DNA of 64,000 nt from Microbacterium sp. GTDB taxonomy: Bacteria > Actinomycetota > Actinomycetes > Actinomycetales > Microbacteriaceae. A program made the translations under genes and the position numbers. The notes beneath the pieces are model-generated. The model saw only the letters and a list, made by a program, of their open reading frames with translations, did not search any database and was not told the origin of the DNA. Below, one piece after another: positions 1-9,185 of the stretch. Location: assembly GCF_017305435.1 (NCBI RefSeq), contig NZ_JAFKIP010000005.1:124001-188000 (forward strand). Direction: 5' to 3'. The first letter of the stretch is position 1. Each line of letters starts with the position of its first letter.

Positions 1-1220
1 ACATCGATCACCTGGGCGTCGGTGTTCACCTTCACTCCGCAGTATGTGGTCGTCATGAGCGACTTGGCGGGATAGGCGTAGAACGGCGCGCGCACGATCG
101 GGCGCAGCGCCCCGACGCCGTTGCACAGGCTCGATCGGCCCTGCTCGTCGGTCTCGTTCGCGGCGATCGCGGCGTTGTAGCGCTCGATGGTGCGCTCGAG
201 CCGCTCCCCGTCGACGCCGACGAGCGTGGCGAGTTCGGACAGCGTGGCGGCGTGGTGCAGGTGGCCGAGCGCCTCGATGGCATCCATGTCCTTCAGCGGG
301 ATGCCGGGGTGCGACTTCGCGCGCACGTCGGCGTCGAAGATCTGGATGCCGAGGCCGTCCTCCTCCCTGAGCACCGCCCGCCCGAGCGACTTATAGGACT
401 GCGACTCGTCGGTGAAGCGCTCGCCGCCGCGGTTGACGATGATCGCGCCCATGTAATAGGCGGTGAGCAGCTCGTGCACGTCTCCTGTGTCGGGATGCGA
501 GCCATAGGTGCCGCTGACGAACGACATGTCGGCCATGTCGGCCCCGAGCCTCCACGCCAGGCGCAGTCCGTCGCCGGTGTTGCCCTTGCCGCCGAACGGG
601 ATCGCGGCGAGCTGCTCGGGCGCGAAGATGCGCAGCAGCGCTTCGCCCCGGCTGAAACCGCCGGTGGCCAGCACGACACCGTACCGGGCGCTCACGTCGA
701 CCTCGCCGGCGGGTGAGAGGAGGCGCGCGCCCGTCACGGCGCCTGTCTCGGCCGTGAGGAGCTGCACGGCACGATGCTCGCGCAGCGTGGTCCCGCCCGC
801 CTCGGCGAACTGGTGGTGGAGCGTGGCCATCACCTCGACGATCGCCGAGTTGTGACTGCGTTTGGCGGACTGCCCCGAGCTGATCTCGATCTCGCGGAAG
901 CGCACGCCGTGGGCGATGAGCCAGCGGTATGCGGCCTCTTGGCGGTCGAGGTAGGCATGCAGCAGCGCGGTGTCGTTACGGAACTCGCCGACCTCCTGCA
1001 TGTCCTTCAGAAACAGCTCGGTCGAGTCGTCCTCCCCCTCAGCCCGTTGCTCGTCGGTGCCGCTGAAGGCGAACCAGCCGCCGCTCATCACCGTCGATCC
1101 GCCGAGGGTCGCCGTCTTCTCGGCGAGGATCACGTCGAGACCCGCCTCGGACGCCGCGGTGGCGGCCGTCTGACCGGCGATGCCGCTGCCGAGGACGAGA
1201 AGGTCCGTGGTCAGGGTCAT
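1..1220 (-). CDS. FAD-dependent oxidoreductase, fumarate reductase/ketosteroid dehydrogenase-like (partial)
   Basis: The first ~406 residues are present; the C-terminus lies beyond the window edge. The N-terminus (MTLTTDLLVLGSGIAGQTAA) is a Rossmann dinucleotide fold with GxGxxG, and a later VLATGGF segment is typical of the FAD_binding_2 flavoproteins (fumarate reductase, urocanate reductase, 3-ketosteroid dehydrogenase). These enzymes reduce or desaturate a bond beside a carbonyl or carboxylate. There is no signal peptide, so it should be cytoplasmic. The start codon overlaps the stop of the upstream transporter gene (ATGA), indicating translational coupling. The substrate cannot be read from the sequence; the transporter and two dehydrogenases beside it suggest an alicyclic or steroid-like acid. 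Family is fairly sure, substrate is not. Confidence 0.8.
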   Translation of the reverse strand, partial: MTLTTDLLVLGSGIAGQTAATAASEAGLDVILAEKTATLGGSTVMSGGWFAFSGTDEQRAEGEDDSTELFLKDMQEVGEFRNDTALLHAYLDRQEAAYRWLIAHGVRFREIEISSGQSAKRSHNSAIVEVMATLHHQFAEAGGTTLREHRAVQLLTAETGAVTGARLLSPAGEVDVSARYGVVLATGGFSRGEALLRIFAPEQLAAIPFGGKGNTGDGLRLAWRLGADMADMSFVSGTYGSHPDTGDVHELLTAYYMGAIIVNRGGERFTDESQSYKSLGRAVLREEDGLGIQIFDADVRAKSHPGIPLKDMDAIEALGHLHHAATLSELATLVGVDGERLERTIERYNAAIAANETDEQGRSSLCNGVGALRPIVRAPFYAYPAKSLMTTTYCGVKVNTDAQVID

Positions 1221-2545
1221 CGCTTCACTCCGAGCTCGTCGAGCGGGGTCTTGTAGGTCTCCCGCGCAGTGGCGACGGCGATCGCCGACAGGACGCAGGC
1301 GACTGTCGTGTAGGCCGCGGCCGGCCACCAGGCGTCGCCGTTGGCGGACGAGATGGCCTGGATGATGACGGGGGAGAAGCCCGTCAGCACAAGGCCGAGC
1401 TGCAGGCCCACGGCCATGCCCGTGACGCGGTAGCGCACGTTGAACATCTCGCTGAAGAACGCTGGGTAGACCGAGTTGGTGGCGGCAAAGCCCACCGCGA
1501 TGCACAGGATCACGCCGACGAAGATCATCGGGATGTTCGCTGCGCCGACTGCCCAGAAGAACAGCCATACCGCTGCCGCGCCGAAGAGGTTCCCCCCGAT
1601 GAGGACGGGCTTGCGGCCGATGCGATCGCTGAGGTGTGCCAGGAGCGGCTGGGTGACGAGGGCGATGACGTAGCCGACGATGACCGCCCACAGCATCGTG
1701 CTCGCGGGGATGTGCACGATGTTGGTCGCGTAGGTGAGGCCGTAGACCGGGACGGTCGTGCTGATCACGACGAGGAAGGCGGCGAAGATGACACGCACGA
1801 CGTCCCACGGCTGCGTGCGGAGCACCTCGGCGAGGGGCACCTTCGCGGTGGTGCCGAGTTCCTTCTCGGTGGTGAACGCCTCCGTGTCGCGCACCGTGCG
1901 ACGGATGATGAGGCCGACGATGAGGATCGCCGCGCTCAGCCAGAACGGCACGCGCCATCCCCACGCGAGCAGCTGCTCCTCAGGCAGGGCGGCGACGCCG
2001 ATGAACGCGAGCGTGGCGAGGATGTAGCCGACCCAGATGCCGTTGATCGCCCACGACGTGTACAGCGCCCGTCGGTCGGCGGGGGCGTGCTCGAGGGTGA
2101 GCGAGGATGCCCCGGACAGCTCGCCGCCCACGGAGAGTCCCTGGCACAGTCGCAGCACGATGAGCATCGTCGGGGCGAGGACCCCGACGGAGTCGTACGA
2201 CGGCAGGCATCCGATGAGGAAGGTCGAGACGCCCATGACGAGGAGGGTCAGGATCATGACGTTGCGGCGGCCGAAGCGGTCGCCCAGGTGCCCCGCGAGG
2301 AAGCCGCCCAGGGGACGGGCCAGGTACGCGACACCGTAGAGGCCCAGTGAGTACAGCAGGCCGGTCGCGCCCATGTCGGGGAAGAACACGCGTGAGAACA
2401 CGAGCGCCGAGGCGGACGCGTATATGTACATGTCGTAGTACTCCAGCGCGGAGCCGATGAAGCCCGCGAGCGAGGAGCGCTTGCTCTGATTGCCGGGAGC
2501 ACGCACGCTCGCCGTCTGGGTGAATAGTCCTGTCTTCGTTGACAT
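1217..2545 (-). CDS. MFS transporter, metabolite:H+ symporter (MHS) type
   Basis: A 442-residue polytopic protein with about 12 membrane segments. It carries the MHS-subfamily signatures: an acidic/aromatic first helix (GSALEYYDMYIYASAS), the loop motif GHLGDRFGRR between helices 2 and 3, and RLCQGLSVGGE in helix 4. Relatives such as ShiA, ProP and KgtP import carboxylates or betaines with protons. An AAGGAGAG-like ribosome site precedes the ATG by six bases. It lies 46 bases after a short-chain dehydrogenase gene and overlaps the flavoprotein gene, so it is probably the uptake system for the substrate of this cluster. Which acid it carries is unknown. Confidence 0.87.
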   Translation of the reverse strand: MSTKTGLFTQTASVRAPGNQSKRSSLAGFIGSALEYYDMYIYASASALVFSRVFFPDMGATGLLYSLGLYGVAYLARPLGGFLAGHLGDRFGRRNVMILTLLVMGVSTFLIGCLPSYDSVGVLAPTMLIVLRLCQGLSVGGELSGASSLTLEHAPADRRALYTSWAINGIWVGYILATLAFIGVAALPEEQLLAWGWRVPFWLSAAILIVGLIIRRTVRDTEAFTTEKELGTTAKVPLAEVLRTQPWDVVRVIFAAFLVVISTTVPVYGLTYATNIVHIPASTMLWAVIVGYVIALVTQPLLAHLSDRIGRKPVLIGGNLFGAAAVWLFFWAVGAANIPMIFVGVILCIAVGFAATNSVYPAFFSEMFNVRYRVTGMAVGLQLGLVLTGFSPVIIQAISSANGDAWWPAAAYTTVACVLSAIAVATARETYKTPLDELGVKR

Positions 2546-2591
2546 CTGCTCTCTCCTTGAGGGGGTGGACGGAATGCGGGTGGTGCGGGTT

Positions 2592-3407
2592 TCAGCAGGT
2601 GAGGGCGCCGCCGTTGACGTCGAGGCTGGCGCCCGTGATGTACGAGGCTCGCGGGCCGACCAGGAACTCGATGGCGTCGGCGATCTCGTCGGGTCGGGCG
2701 AAGCGGCCCATCGGGATCTGTCCGGTCATCTGCGCAGCCTCCTGCTGCGGCATCCCGCCGGTCATCTGGGTCTGGACGAATCCGGGAGCGACGCCGTTGA
2801 CGCGGATGCGGAAGCTCGACAGCTCGCGTGAGAGCGACGCGGTGAGGTTCTGCAGCGCACCCTTGGAGGCCGCGTAGGCGACGGAGGAGGGCAGGAACGG
2901 CGGGAATGTGTCGCTCGGCAGGCCGCCGGTGCCCCACTTCGAGACGATCGAGAGGATGTTCACGATCGACGCCGAGCCGTCCGACGGCATGTGCCGGAAG
3001 GCCTCCTGCACGAGCAGCAACGGCGCCTTCACGTTCACGGCCAGGACGAGGTCCCACTCCTCAGGCGTCACGTCGAAGAAGGGGCGCTTTCGCCCGTCGT
3101 CCTTCGGCGAGATGCCCACTCCGTTCACGAGCACACTGAGCGTGCCGAGGTCACGCGCGACGGCGACGGCGGTGCGGTTGGCTTCGACCGTGGTCAGGTC
3201 GCCGGCGACGGCACGGTGCGTGCCGTGCCCGGCGGGGAGCGCCGCGGCGACGGCCTCTGCCGCCGCCGCGGACGCATCGGCGACCACGACGCGGTAGCCG
3301 GCGTGCGCCAGGCGCTCGGAGACGACGCGGCCGATGCCGCCCGCACCACCGGTGACGATCGCGCTGCGGGCGGTGCCCGCGGGGGATGCGGTGAGGATCT
3401 CGCTCAT
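2592..3407 (-). CDS. short-chain dehydrogenase/reductase (SDR) 1
   Basis: 271 residues of a classical SDR: the cofactor motif TGGAGGIG near residue 20, the NGVG equivalent of the NNAG motif near 95, and the catalytic YAASK (Tyr-x-x-x-Lys) in the middle, preceded by the Ser-containing strand IVNILSIVS. The C-terminus SYITGASLDVNGG is also typical. It would oxidise or reduce a hydroxyl/keto group with NAD(P)(H) in the cytoplasm. The open frame continues far upstream without a stop, but the ATG at 3407, eleven bases after the previous SDR, gives the normal family length. It belongs to the same operon as the transporter and flavoprotein genes. Substrate unknown. Confidence 0.87.
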   Translation of the reverse strand: MSEILTASPAGTARSAIVTGGAGGIGRVVSERLAHAGYRVVVADASAAAAEAVAAALPAGHGTHRAVAGDLTTVEANRTAVAVARDLGTLSVLVNGVGISPKDDGRKRPFFDVTPEEWDLVLAVNVKAPLLLVQEAFRHMPSDGSASIVNILSIVSKWGTGGLPSDTFPPFLPSSVAYAASKGALQNLTASLSRELSSFRIRVNGVAPGFVQTQMTGGMPQQEAAQMTGQIPMGRFARPDEIADAIEFLVGPRASYITGASLDVNGGALTC

Positions 3408-3418
3408 GGCTGCGTCTC

Positions 3419-4153
3419 TCAGTAGTCGGCTCGGCCGCCGGACGCGTCGAAGACGAACCCGGTGGTGAAGGAGGAGGCGGGGGAGGCGATGAACGAGACG
3501 AGTCCGGCGATTTCGTCGACCGTGCCGAGCCGGCCCATGGGGATGAGCGACTTCTGCGTCTCGCGCCGCTCGGGGCTCATCCCGAGGATCAGCGGCGTCT
3601 CGATCGAGGCGGGGGCCACGGCGTTGACGGTGACGCCACTCGCGGCGTACTCCTTGCCGACGGCCTTGACCAGCCCGATGACCCCCGCCTTCGAGGCCGA
3701 GTACGCGGCCATCTGAGGGTTGCCCTCTTTGCCGGCGATCGACGCGATGTGGATGATGCGTCCGGAGCCGCGGGGCAGGAGGTGGGCGAGTGCCGAGCGG
3801 GTCACGGCGAAGGCGCCGCCGAGATTGAGGCGGACGACCCGCTCGAAGCTCTCCTGGTCGGAGTCGATCGTCGCCGTCACGGGGCCGAGGATGCCGGCGC
3901 AGTTCACGACGATCTCGATCCCCCCGAGCGCGTCGACCGCGTCGGCAATGGCCGCCTCGACCCCCGCGGCGTCGGTGACGTCGATGGTGCCGGTCACGCG
4001 GGCGTCGAATCCGTCCGGCCAGCGTGCGTCGACGACGTCGAGCGCCGCGACGGCCAGGCCGTCGGCGGTGAGTCGGCGGGTGATGGCTGCCCCCATGCCG
4101 CTGGAGGCGCCGACGACGACGGCCCCTCGCGCTGTGCTCTGGTGCCTCGACAT
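3419..4153 (-). CDS. short-chain dehydrogenase/reductase (SDR) 2
   Basis: 244 residues, first gene of the minus-strand operon. Motifs: VVGASSGMG for the cofactor (the usual Thr before Gly is Val), VNCAG, and the active-site YSASK. It ends in FDASGGRADY. It shares only the family fold with the neighbouring SDR, so the pair probably catalyses two successive steps. A purine-rich GAGAGGA lies upstream of the ATG. The gene is divergent from the IclR regulator, with the shared control region between them holding stacked palindromes. Function beyond SDR cannot be stated. Confidence 0.87.
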   Translation of the reverse strand: MSRHQSTARGAVVVGASSGMGAAITRRLTADGLAVAALDVVDARWPDGFDARVTGTIDVTDAAGVEAAIADAVDALGGIEIVVNCAGILGPVTATIDSDQESFERVVRLNLGGAFAVTRSALAHLLPRGSGRIIHIASIAGKEGNPQMAAYSASKAGVIGLVKAVGKEYAASGVTVNAVAPASIETPLILGMSPERRETQKSLIPMGRLGTVDEIAGLVSFIASPASSFTTGFVFDASGGRADY

Positions 4154-4224
4154 CTTCGTCCTCTCGGTTCACACGGTGTCCGGGGCCGCTCCGACCCGGA
4201 TGACGTGTGAGCCTAGGAGGATGA

Positions 4225-4271
4225 TTGCGGATCAAGCAAGTATTGATAGAGTCAATTGCGTGGAGCGCAAT
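4225..4271. promoter_or_regulatory. three stacked palindromes, probable IclR operators
   Basis: The sequence shows TTGC-N7-GCAA (4225-4239), ATTGA-N5-TCAAT (4242-4256) and ATTGCG-N5-CGCAAT (4255-4271). The last two share the five-base spacer. The stretch is much more AT-rich than its surroundings and lies between the divergent SDR operon and the IclR gene. That position and symmetry fit autoregulation by the IclR protein with control of the SDR operon. The promoter elements themselves could not be fixed with confidence. Confidence 0.6.
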
Positions 4272-5018
4272 AAGCCCGGCCGCGTCGAGTCCGTTCACCG
4301 AGCCCTCGTCCTCCTGAAGCTGATCGTCGAGGAGGGTTCGATCGGGGTCACCGACGCGGCGGCGGCACTCGACGTCAATGCGTCGACGGCGCAGCGCCTG
4401 CTCGCGACGCTCGCGCACGACGGCTTCGCCGTGCAGGGCGCCGGCCGGCGGTACTTTCCCGGCTCGGCGATGATGAGCCCGGCGTTGCGCGCGCCCACCC
4501 CGCAGTTGACCGACACTCTGCGCCCCGCCCTGGAGGCGCTGTTCGAGCGCACGGGTGAGACGGTGCATGTCGCGACGCTCGTCGGCACCCGTATCCAGCA
4601 CATCGACGGCATCGAGGCGACGACACACCTGCTGCGCTTCGGTCTTCGCGTCGGGGTCTGGCTGCCGGCGCACATCACCTCGGGGGGGAAGGCGCTGCTG
4701 GCCGACCTGTCCGATGAAGAGGTCGAGGCGCGCTACCGGTTGGCGCTCACCGGCCCGCGTGGTCAGCGCCTCGACGTCGATCTCGACGCGCTGCGCGAGC
4801 AGCTCGACGACGTGCGGGAGTCTCGCGTCGCGTGGAACTTCGAGGAGAGCGAGCCGGGGGTGGCGGCGATGTCGATCTCTGTCGGGGAGGTCGGAGGTCA
4901 GCGCGCCGCTTTGAGCATCGCGCTGCCGATCGCGCGATTCACACGCGAGGTCGGCGATGCATGCTCGCGTGCGCTCACCGATATCGCCGACGCGGTCGCC
5001 GCCCGATCATTGGTCTGA
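4260..5018 (+). CDS. IclR-family transcriptional regulator
   Basis: With the GTG at 4260 the product is 252 residues, normal for IclR. It begins with a winged helix-turn-helix (VESVHRALVLLKLI..., then DAAAALDVNASTAQRLLATLAHDGF) followed by the effector domain (GETVHVATLVGTRIQHIDGIEA..., HITSGGKALLADL, and ...NFEESEPGVAAMSISV). Members bind small organic acids and control nearby catabolic genes. Other in-frame starts are ATG 4221, which directly abuts an AGGAGG, and ATG 4200. Neither 4221 nor 4260 has a well-spaced ribosome site, and the palindromes cover 4225-4271, so I favour 4260. It probably senses the substrate of the divergent SDR/transporter/flavoprotein operon. Confidence 0.83.
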   Translation: MERNKPGRVESVHRALVLLKLIVEEGSIGVTDAAAALDVNASTAQRLLATLAHDGFAVQGAGRRYFPGSAMMSPALRAPTPQLTDTLRPALEALFERTGETVHVATLVGTRIQHIDGIEATTHLLRFGLRVGVWLPAHITSGGKALLADLSDEEVEARYRLALTGPRGQRLDVDLDALREQLDDVRESRVAWNFEESEPGVAAMSISVGEVGGQRAALSIALPIARFTREVGDACSRALTDIADAVAARSLV

Positions 5019-5033
5019 GTCGCAGGAACAGGA

Positions 5034-5058
5034 AACTTGATATGGGTCGCATCAAGTT
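5034..5058. promoter_or_regulatory. HAIR-like inverted repeat 1 upstream of dnaK
   Basis: AACTTGAT and ATCAAGTT form a perfect inverted repeat with a nine-base spacer. Read as 7-7-7 it is CTTGATA-N7-CATCAAG, a variant of the HspR operator HAIR (CTTGAGT-N7-ACTCAAG). It lies just upstream of the -35 box. Confidence 0.65.
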
Positions 5059-5061
5059 CAC

Positions 5062-5090
5062 TTGACATGGTCCGACCGCCCGGGTAGCGT
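5062..5090 (+). promoter_or_regulatory. dnaK operon promoter
   Basis: TTGACA (5062-5067) and TAGCGT (5085-5090) are separated by 17 bases, a good housekeeping-sigma promoter. The start point would be near 5097. HAIR-like repeats lie on both sides, as expected for an HspR-repressed promoter. Confidence 0.72.
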
Positions 5091-5104
5091 GGCATCCATC
5101 ACAA

Positions 5105-5125
5105 GTTGAGCCTCCGTGACTCAAC
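5105..5125. promoter_or_regulatory. HAIR-like inverted repeat 2 (HspR operator)
   Basis: GTTGAGC-N7-ACTCAAC keeps the 7-7-7 layout of HAIR and most of its consensus. It lies just after the predicted transcription start, where bound HspR would block the polymerase. Confidence 0.68.
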
Positions 5126-5156
5126 TCCACAGATTTCTCCGCGAAAGGAAACACAC

Positions 5157-7028
<1,872 letters not shown>

Positions 7029-7040
7029 GAGAATCGGAAC

Positions 7041-7610
7041 ATGACGAAGGACTTCGAGAACGAAGTCCCCGGCGACGAGGGGTCGGATGCCACGGCATCC
7101 GGCCCCGACTCGCAGGAGGACTCCCTGACGGTGGACGACATCCTGGGCGCCGAGCAGACCGATGAGGCTGCCGTGGCCGAGGCATCCGACGAGGACAAGG
7201 ATCTGCTCCTCGACCTCAAGCGTGTGCAGGCGGAGTACGCCAACTACCGCCGCCGCACCGAGGAGCAGCGCGAGCTCGAGATCGCCCGCGCGAAGGGGTC
7301 GGTCGCGAAGGGCCTGCTGCCCGTGCTCGACGACCTCGACCGCGCCGAGAAGCACGGCGATCTCACCGAGGGGTCGCCCATCGCGGCGATCGCCGACAAG
7401 CTGCGCGGCGTCGTGAGCCGCTTGGGCGTGGAGACGTACGGCGTCGCGGGCGAGAAGTTCGACCCGCAGCAGCACGAGGCGATCTTCCACGCACCGAACC
7501 CCGGCGGCGTCGAGGACGGCACGATCCTGGATGTCGTGGAGGTCGGCTACCGTCTGGGCGACATCGAGCTGCGCCCGGCGAAGGTCGTCGTCGCGGGTTC
7601 GCCCGAGTAA
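7041..7610 (+). CDS. grpE: nucleotide exchange factor GrpE
   Basis: 189 residues. The N-terminal ~50 residues are acidic and low in complexity. They are followed by the long helix (LLLDLKRVQAEYANYRRRTEEQ) and the C-terminal beta-wing with the family pattern FDPQQHEAIFHAPNP...VVEVGYRLGDIELRPAKVVVA. GrpE dimers expel ADP from DnaK. The gene begins 12 bases after dnaK and is followed by dnaJ after 15 bases, so all are cotranscribed. Confidence 0.96.
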   Translation: MTKDFENEVPGDEGSDATASGPDSQEDSLTVDDILGAEQTDEAAVAEASDEDKDLLLDLKRVQAEYANYRRRTEEQRELEIARAKGSVAKGLLPVLDDLDRAEKHGDLTEGSPIAAIADKLRGVVSRLGVETYGVAGEKFDPQQHEAIFHAPNPGGVEDGTILDVVEVGYRLGDIELRPAKVVVAGSPE

Positions 7611-7625
7611 AGGGAGGAGGTGTCC

Positions 7626-8633
7626 ATGGCCAGTCAGGACTGGTTCGATAAGGACTTCTACAAGACACTGGGCGTCGCCAAGGACGTCTCCGAAGCCGAT
7701 CTCAAGAAGACCTATCGCAAGCTCGCACGCAAGTACCACCCCGATTCGACGCAGGGGGATGTCGCCGCGGAGGCGAAGTTCAAGGAGATCAGCGAGGCGT
7801 ACGCCGTGCTCTCCGACAAGGACCAGCGCGAGGAGTACGACCAGATCCGTGCGATGGGATCGGGCGGCGCCCGCTTCCAGGCGCCCGGTGCGGGCGGCTC
7901 CGGCGGGTTCGAGGACGTGTTCAGCCGCTTCGGCGGCGGGGGCGGCGGCCGCGGCGGCTCGTACCAGTCGGCGGACTTCGACGACCTGTTCGCGATGTTC
8001 GGTCAGCAGCAGGGCGGCGGGAGGTTCGGCTCGGGACGTTTCGGCCAGTCGACCGGCGGGTTCCAGGGCTTCGGCGGCCCGCAGCGCGGGGCGGATGTCA
8101 CGGCGCGGACGACCCTCGACTTCCAGACCGCCGTGCGCGGCGAGACGATCTCGCTCGCGGGCGAGGACGGCAAGCCGTTCAAGGTGAAGATCCCCGCCGG
8201 CGTCTCCGACGGGCAGAAGATCCGGTTGCGCGGTCGCGGACGCCCGTCGCCCGACGGCGGCGAGTCCGGCGACATCGTCGTGCAGGTGACGGTGCGTCCG
8301 CACCCCGTCTTCACGCGCGACGGACTCAATCTGCGCGTCACCGTGCCGGTCACTTTCACCGAGGCGGCGCTCGGCGCGACGATCGAGGTGCCGACGCTCG
8401 GCGGCGATCCGGTGAAGCTGCGTGTCGCCCCCGGCACGCCCTCGGGGCGCGTGCTGCGCGTCAAGGGCCGTGGCGTCGCATCGTCGAAGGGGACCGGTGA
8501 CCTTCTGGCCGAAGTGCAGGTGGCCGTGCCCGCGCACCTCGACGAGAAGGCGAAGGAGGCGCTTCTCGCCTTCCAGGCGGCGGAGCCCAAGGAGAATCCG
8601 CGCGCCGAGATGATGGCCAAGGCCCGGGAGTAG
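7626..8633 (+). CDS. dnaJ: DnaJ/Hsp40 co-chaperone without zinc finger
   Basis: 335 residues from ATG 7626, which has a strong GGAGGAGG (7613-7620) five bases upstream; the GTG at 7620 overlaps that site and is less likely. A J-domain with the essential HPD (YHPD near residue 39) comes first. A long Gly/Phe-rich region (about 75-145) follows, then two C-terminal beta-barrel domains (VTARTTLDFQTAVRGETISL...). The four CxxCxGxG zinc-binding repeats of type I DnaJ are absent, so this is a type II Hsp40 (CbpA-like) in the place normally held by canonical DnaJ. It stimulates DnaK's ATPase and delivers clients. It is two bases from hspR. Confidence 0.93.
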   Translation: MASQDWFDKDFYKTLGVAKDVSEADLKKTYRKLARKYHPDSTQGDVAAEAKFKEISEAYAVLSDKDQREEYDQIRAMGSGGARFQAPGAGGSGGFEDVFSRFGGGGGGRGGSYQSADFDDLFAMFGQQQGGGRFGSGRFGQSTGGFQGFGGPQRGADVTARTTLDFQTAVRGETISLAGEDGKPFKVKIPAGVSDGQKIRLRGRGRPSPDGGESGDIVVQVTVRPHPVFTRDGLNLRVTVPVTFTEAALGATIEVPTLGGDPVKLRVAPGTPSGRVLRVKGRGVASSKGTGDLLAEVQVAVPAHLDEKAKEALLAFQAAEPKENPRAEMMAKARE

Positions 8634-8635
8634 TC

Positions 8636-9061
8636 ATGGCGCACGACGAGGTCGACGACGAGTCCCCGATCTTCGCGATCGCGGTGGCGGCCGAGCTCTC
8701 CGGGATGCACCCGCAGACGCTCCGCCAGTACGATCGGCTCGGCCTCGTCGTGCCCGCCCGGACGCAGGGCGGGTCGCGCCGCTACTCGCTGCGCCACGTC
8801 AAGCAGCTGCGCGAGGTCGCCTCGCTGTCGGCCGAGGGTATGAGCCTGCCCGCCATCTCGCGCCTCATCGAGCTCGAGAACACCGTGCGCGCACTGCGTG
8901 CCCGGGTGAGCGATCTCGAGGGTCGGCTGCGGGATGCCGCCGACACCAGGTCGCGCGTCTTCGCGGCCGGCTCGAGCGGCTCGGTCGTGACGCTGCGTGC
9001 CGGCACGCGCGTGCGCCGCGCGACCGAGGTCGTCGTGTGGCGGCCGCCGGCCGCGGACTGA
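8636..9061 (+). CDS. hspR: heat-shock repressor HspR (MerR family)
   Basis: 141 residues. An N-terminal MerR winged helix is visible (IFAIAVAAELSGMHPQTLRQYDRLGLVVPARTQGGSRRYS), followed by a coiled coil (LIELENTVRALRARVSDLEGRLRD). As last gene of the dnaK operon it is the classic autoregulating repressor. HspR binds HAIR sequences with DnaK as co-repressor and releases them on heat shock. HAIR-like sites are seen at 5034, 5105 and, in front of clpB, at 35323, so one regulator should control both transcription units in this window. Confidence 0.95.
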   Translation: MAHDEVDDESPIFAIAVAAELSGMHPQTLRQYDRLGLVVPARTQGGSRRYSLRHVKQLREVASLSAEGMSLPAISRLIELENTVRALRARVSDLEGRLRDAADTRSRVFAAGSSGSVVTLRAGTRVRRATEVVVWRPPAAD

Positions 9062-9092
9062 GGCCCGTCGACGCGCCACGCGGCCGCGGGGC

Positions 9093-9138
9093 TTGCCAAT
9101 CGACGTGTGTCCTGCTGAGATCGATTGGAATCGATTTC
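9093..9138 (+). promoter_or_regulatory. promoter and LacI-type operator of the GH183 lipoprotein gene
   Basis: TTGCCA (9093-9098), 17 bases, then TGAGAT (9116-9121) make a plausible promoter. The operator GGAATCGATTTC (9127-9138) covers the predicted start point. The same palindrome recurs near 10458, 17915 and 19056. Binding by the LacI protein encoded at 17999 is inferred. Confidence 0.66.
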
Positions 9139-9185
9139 ACGCGGGCGGACGACTGCGCCCGTTTGCGCAAGGAGGCGCACATGCC

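Noticed and set aside
3407-4673. Long N-terminal extension of the first SDR (open frame to 4673)
   Set aside because: The extension runs antisense-like through the second SDR and IclR genes and is Arg/Asp-rich shadow sequence; ATG 3407 gives the normal SDR length.
5085-5100. Shared word TAGCGTGGCATCCAT at the dnaK and rraA promoters as a common operator
   Set aside because: It is a -10 box followed by the genome's frequent GGCATCC word; no symmetry or wider conservation supports a binding site.
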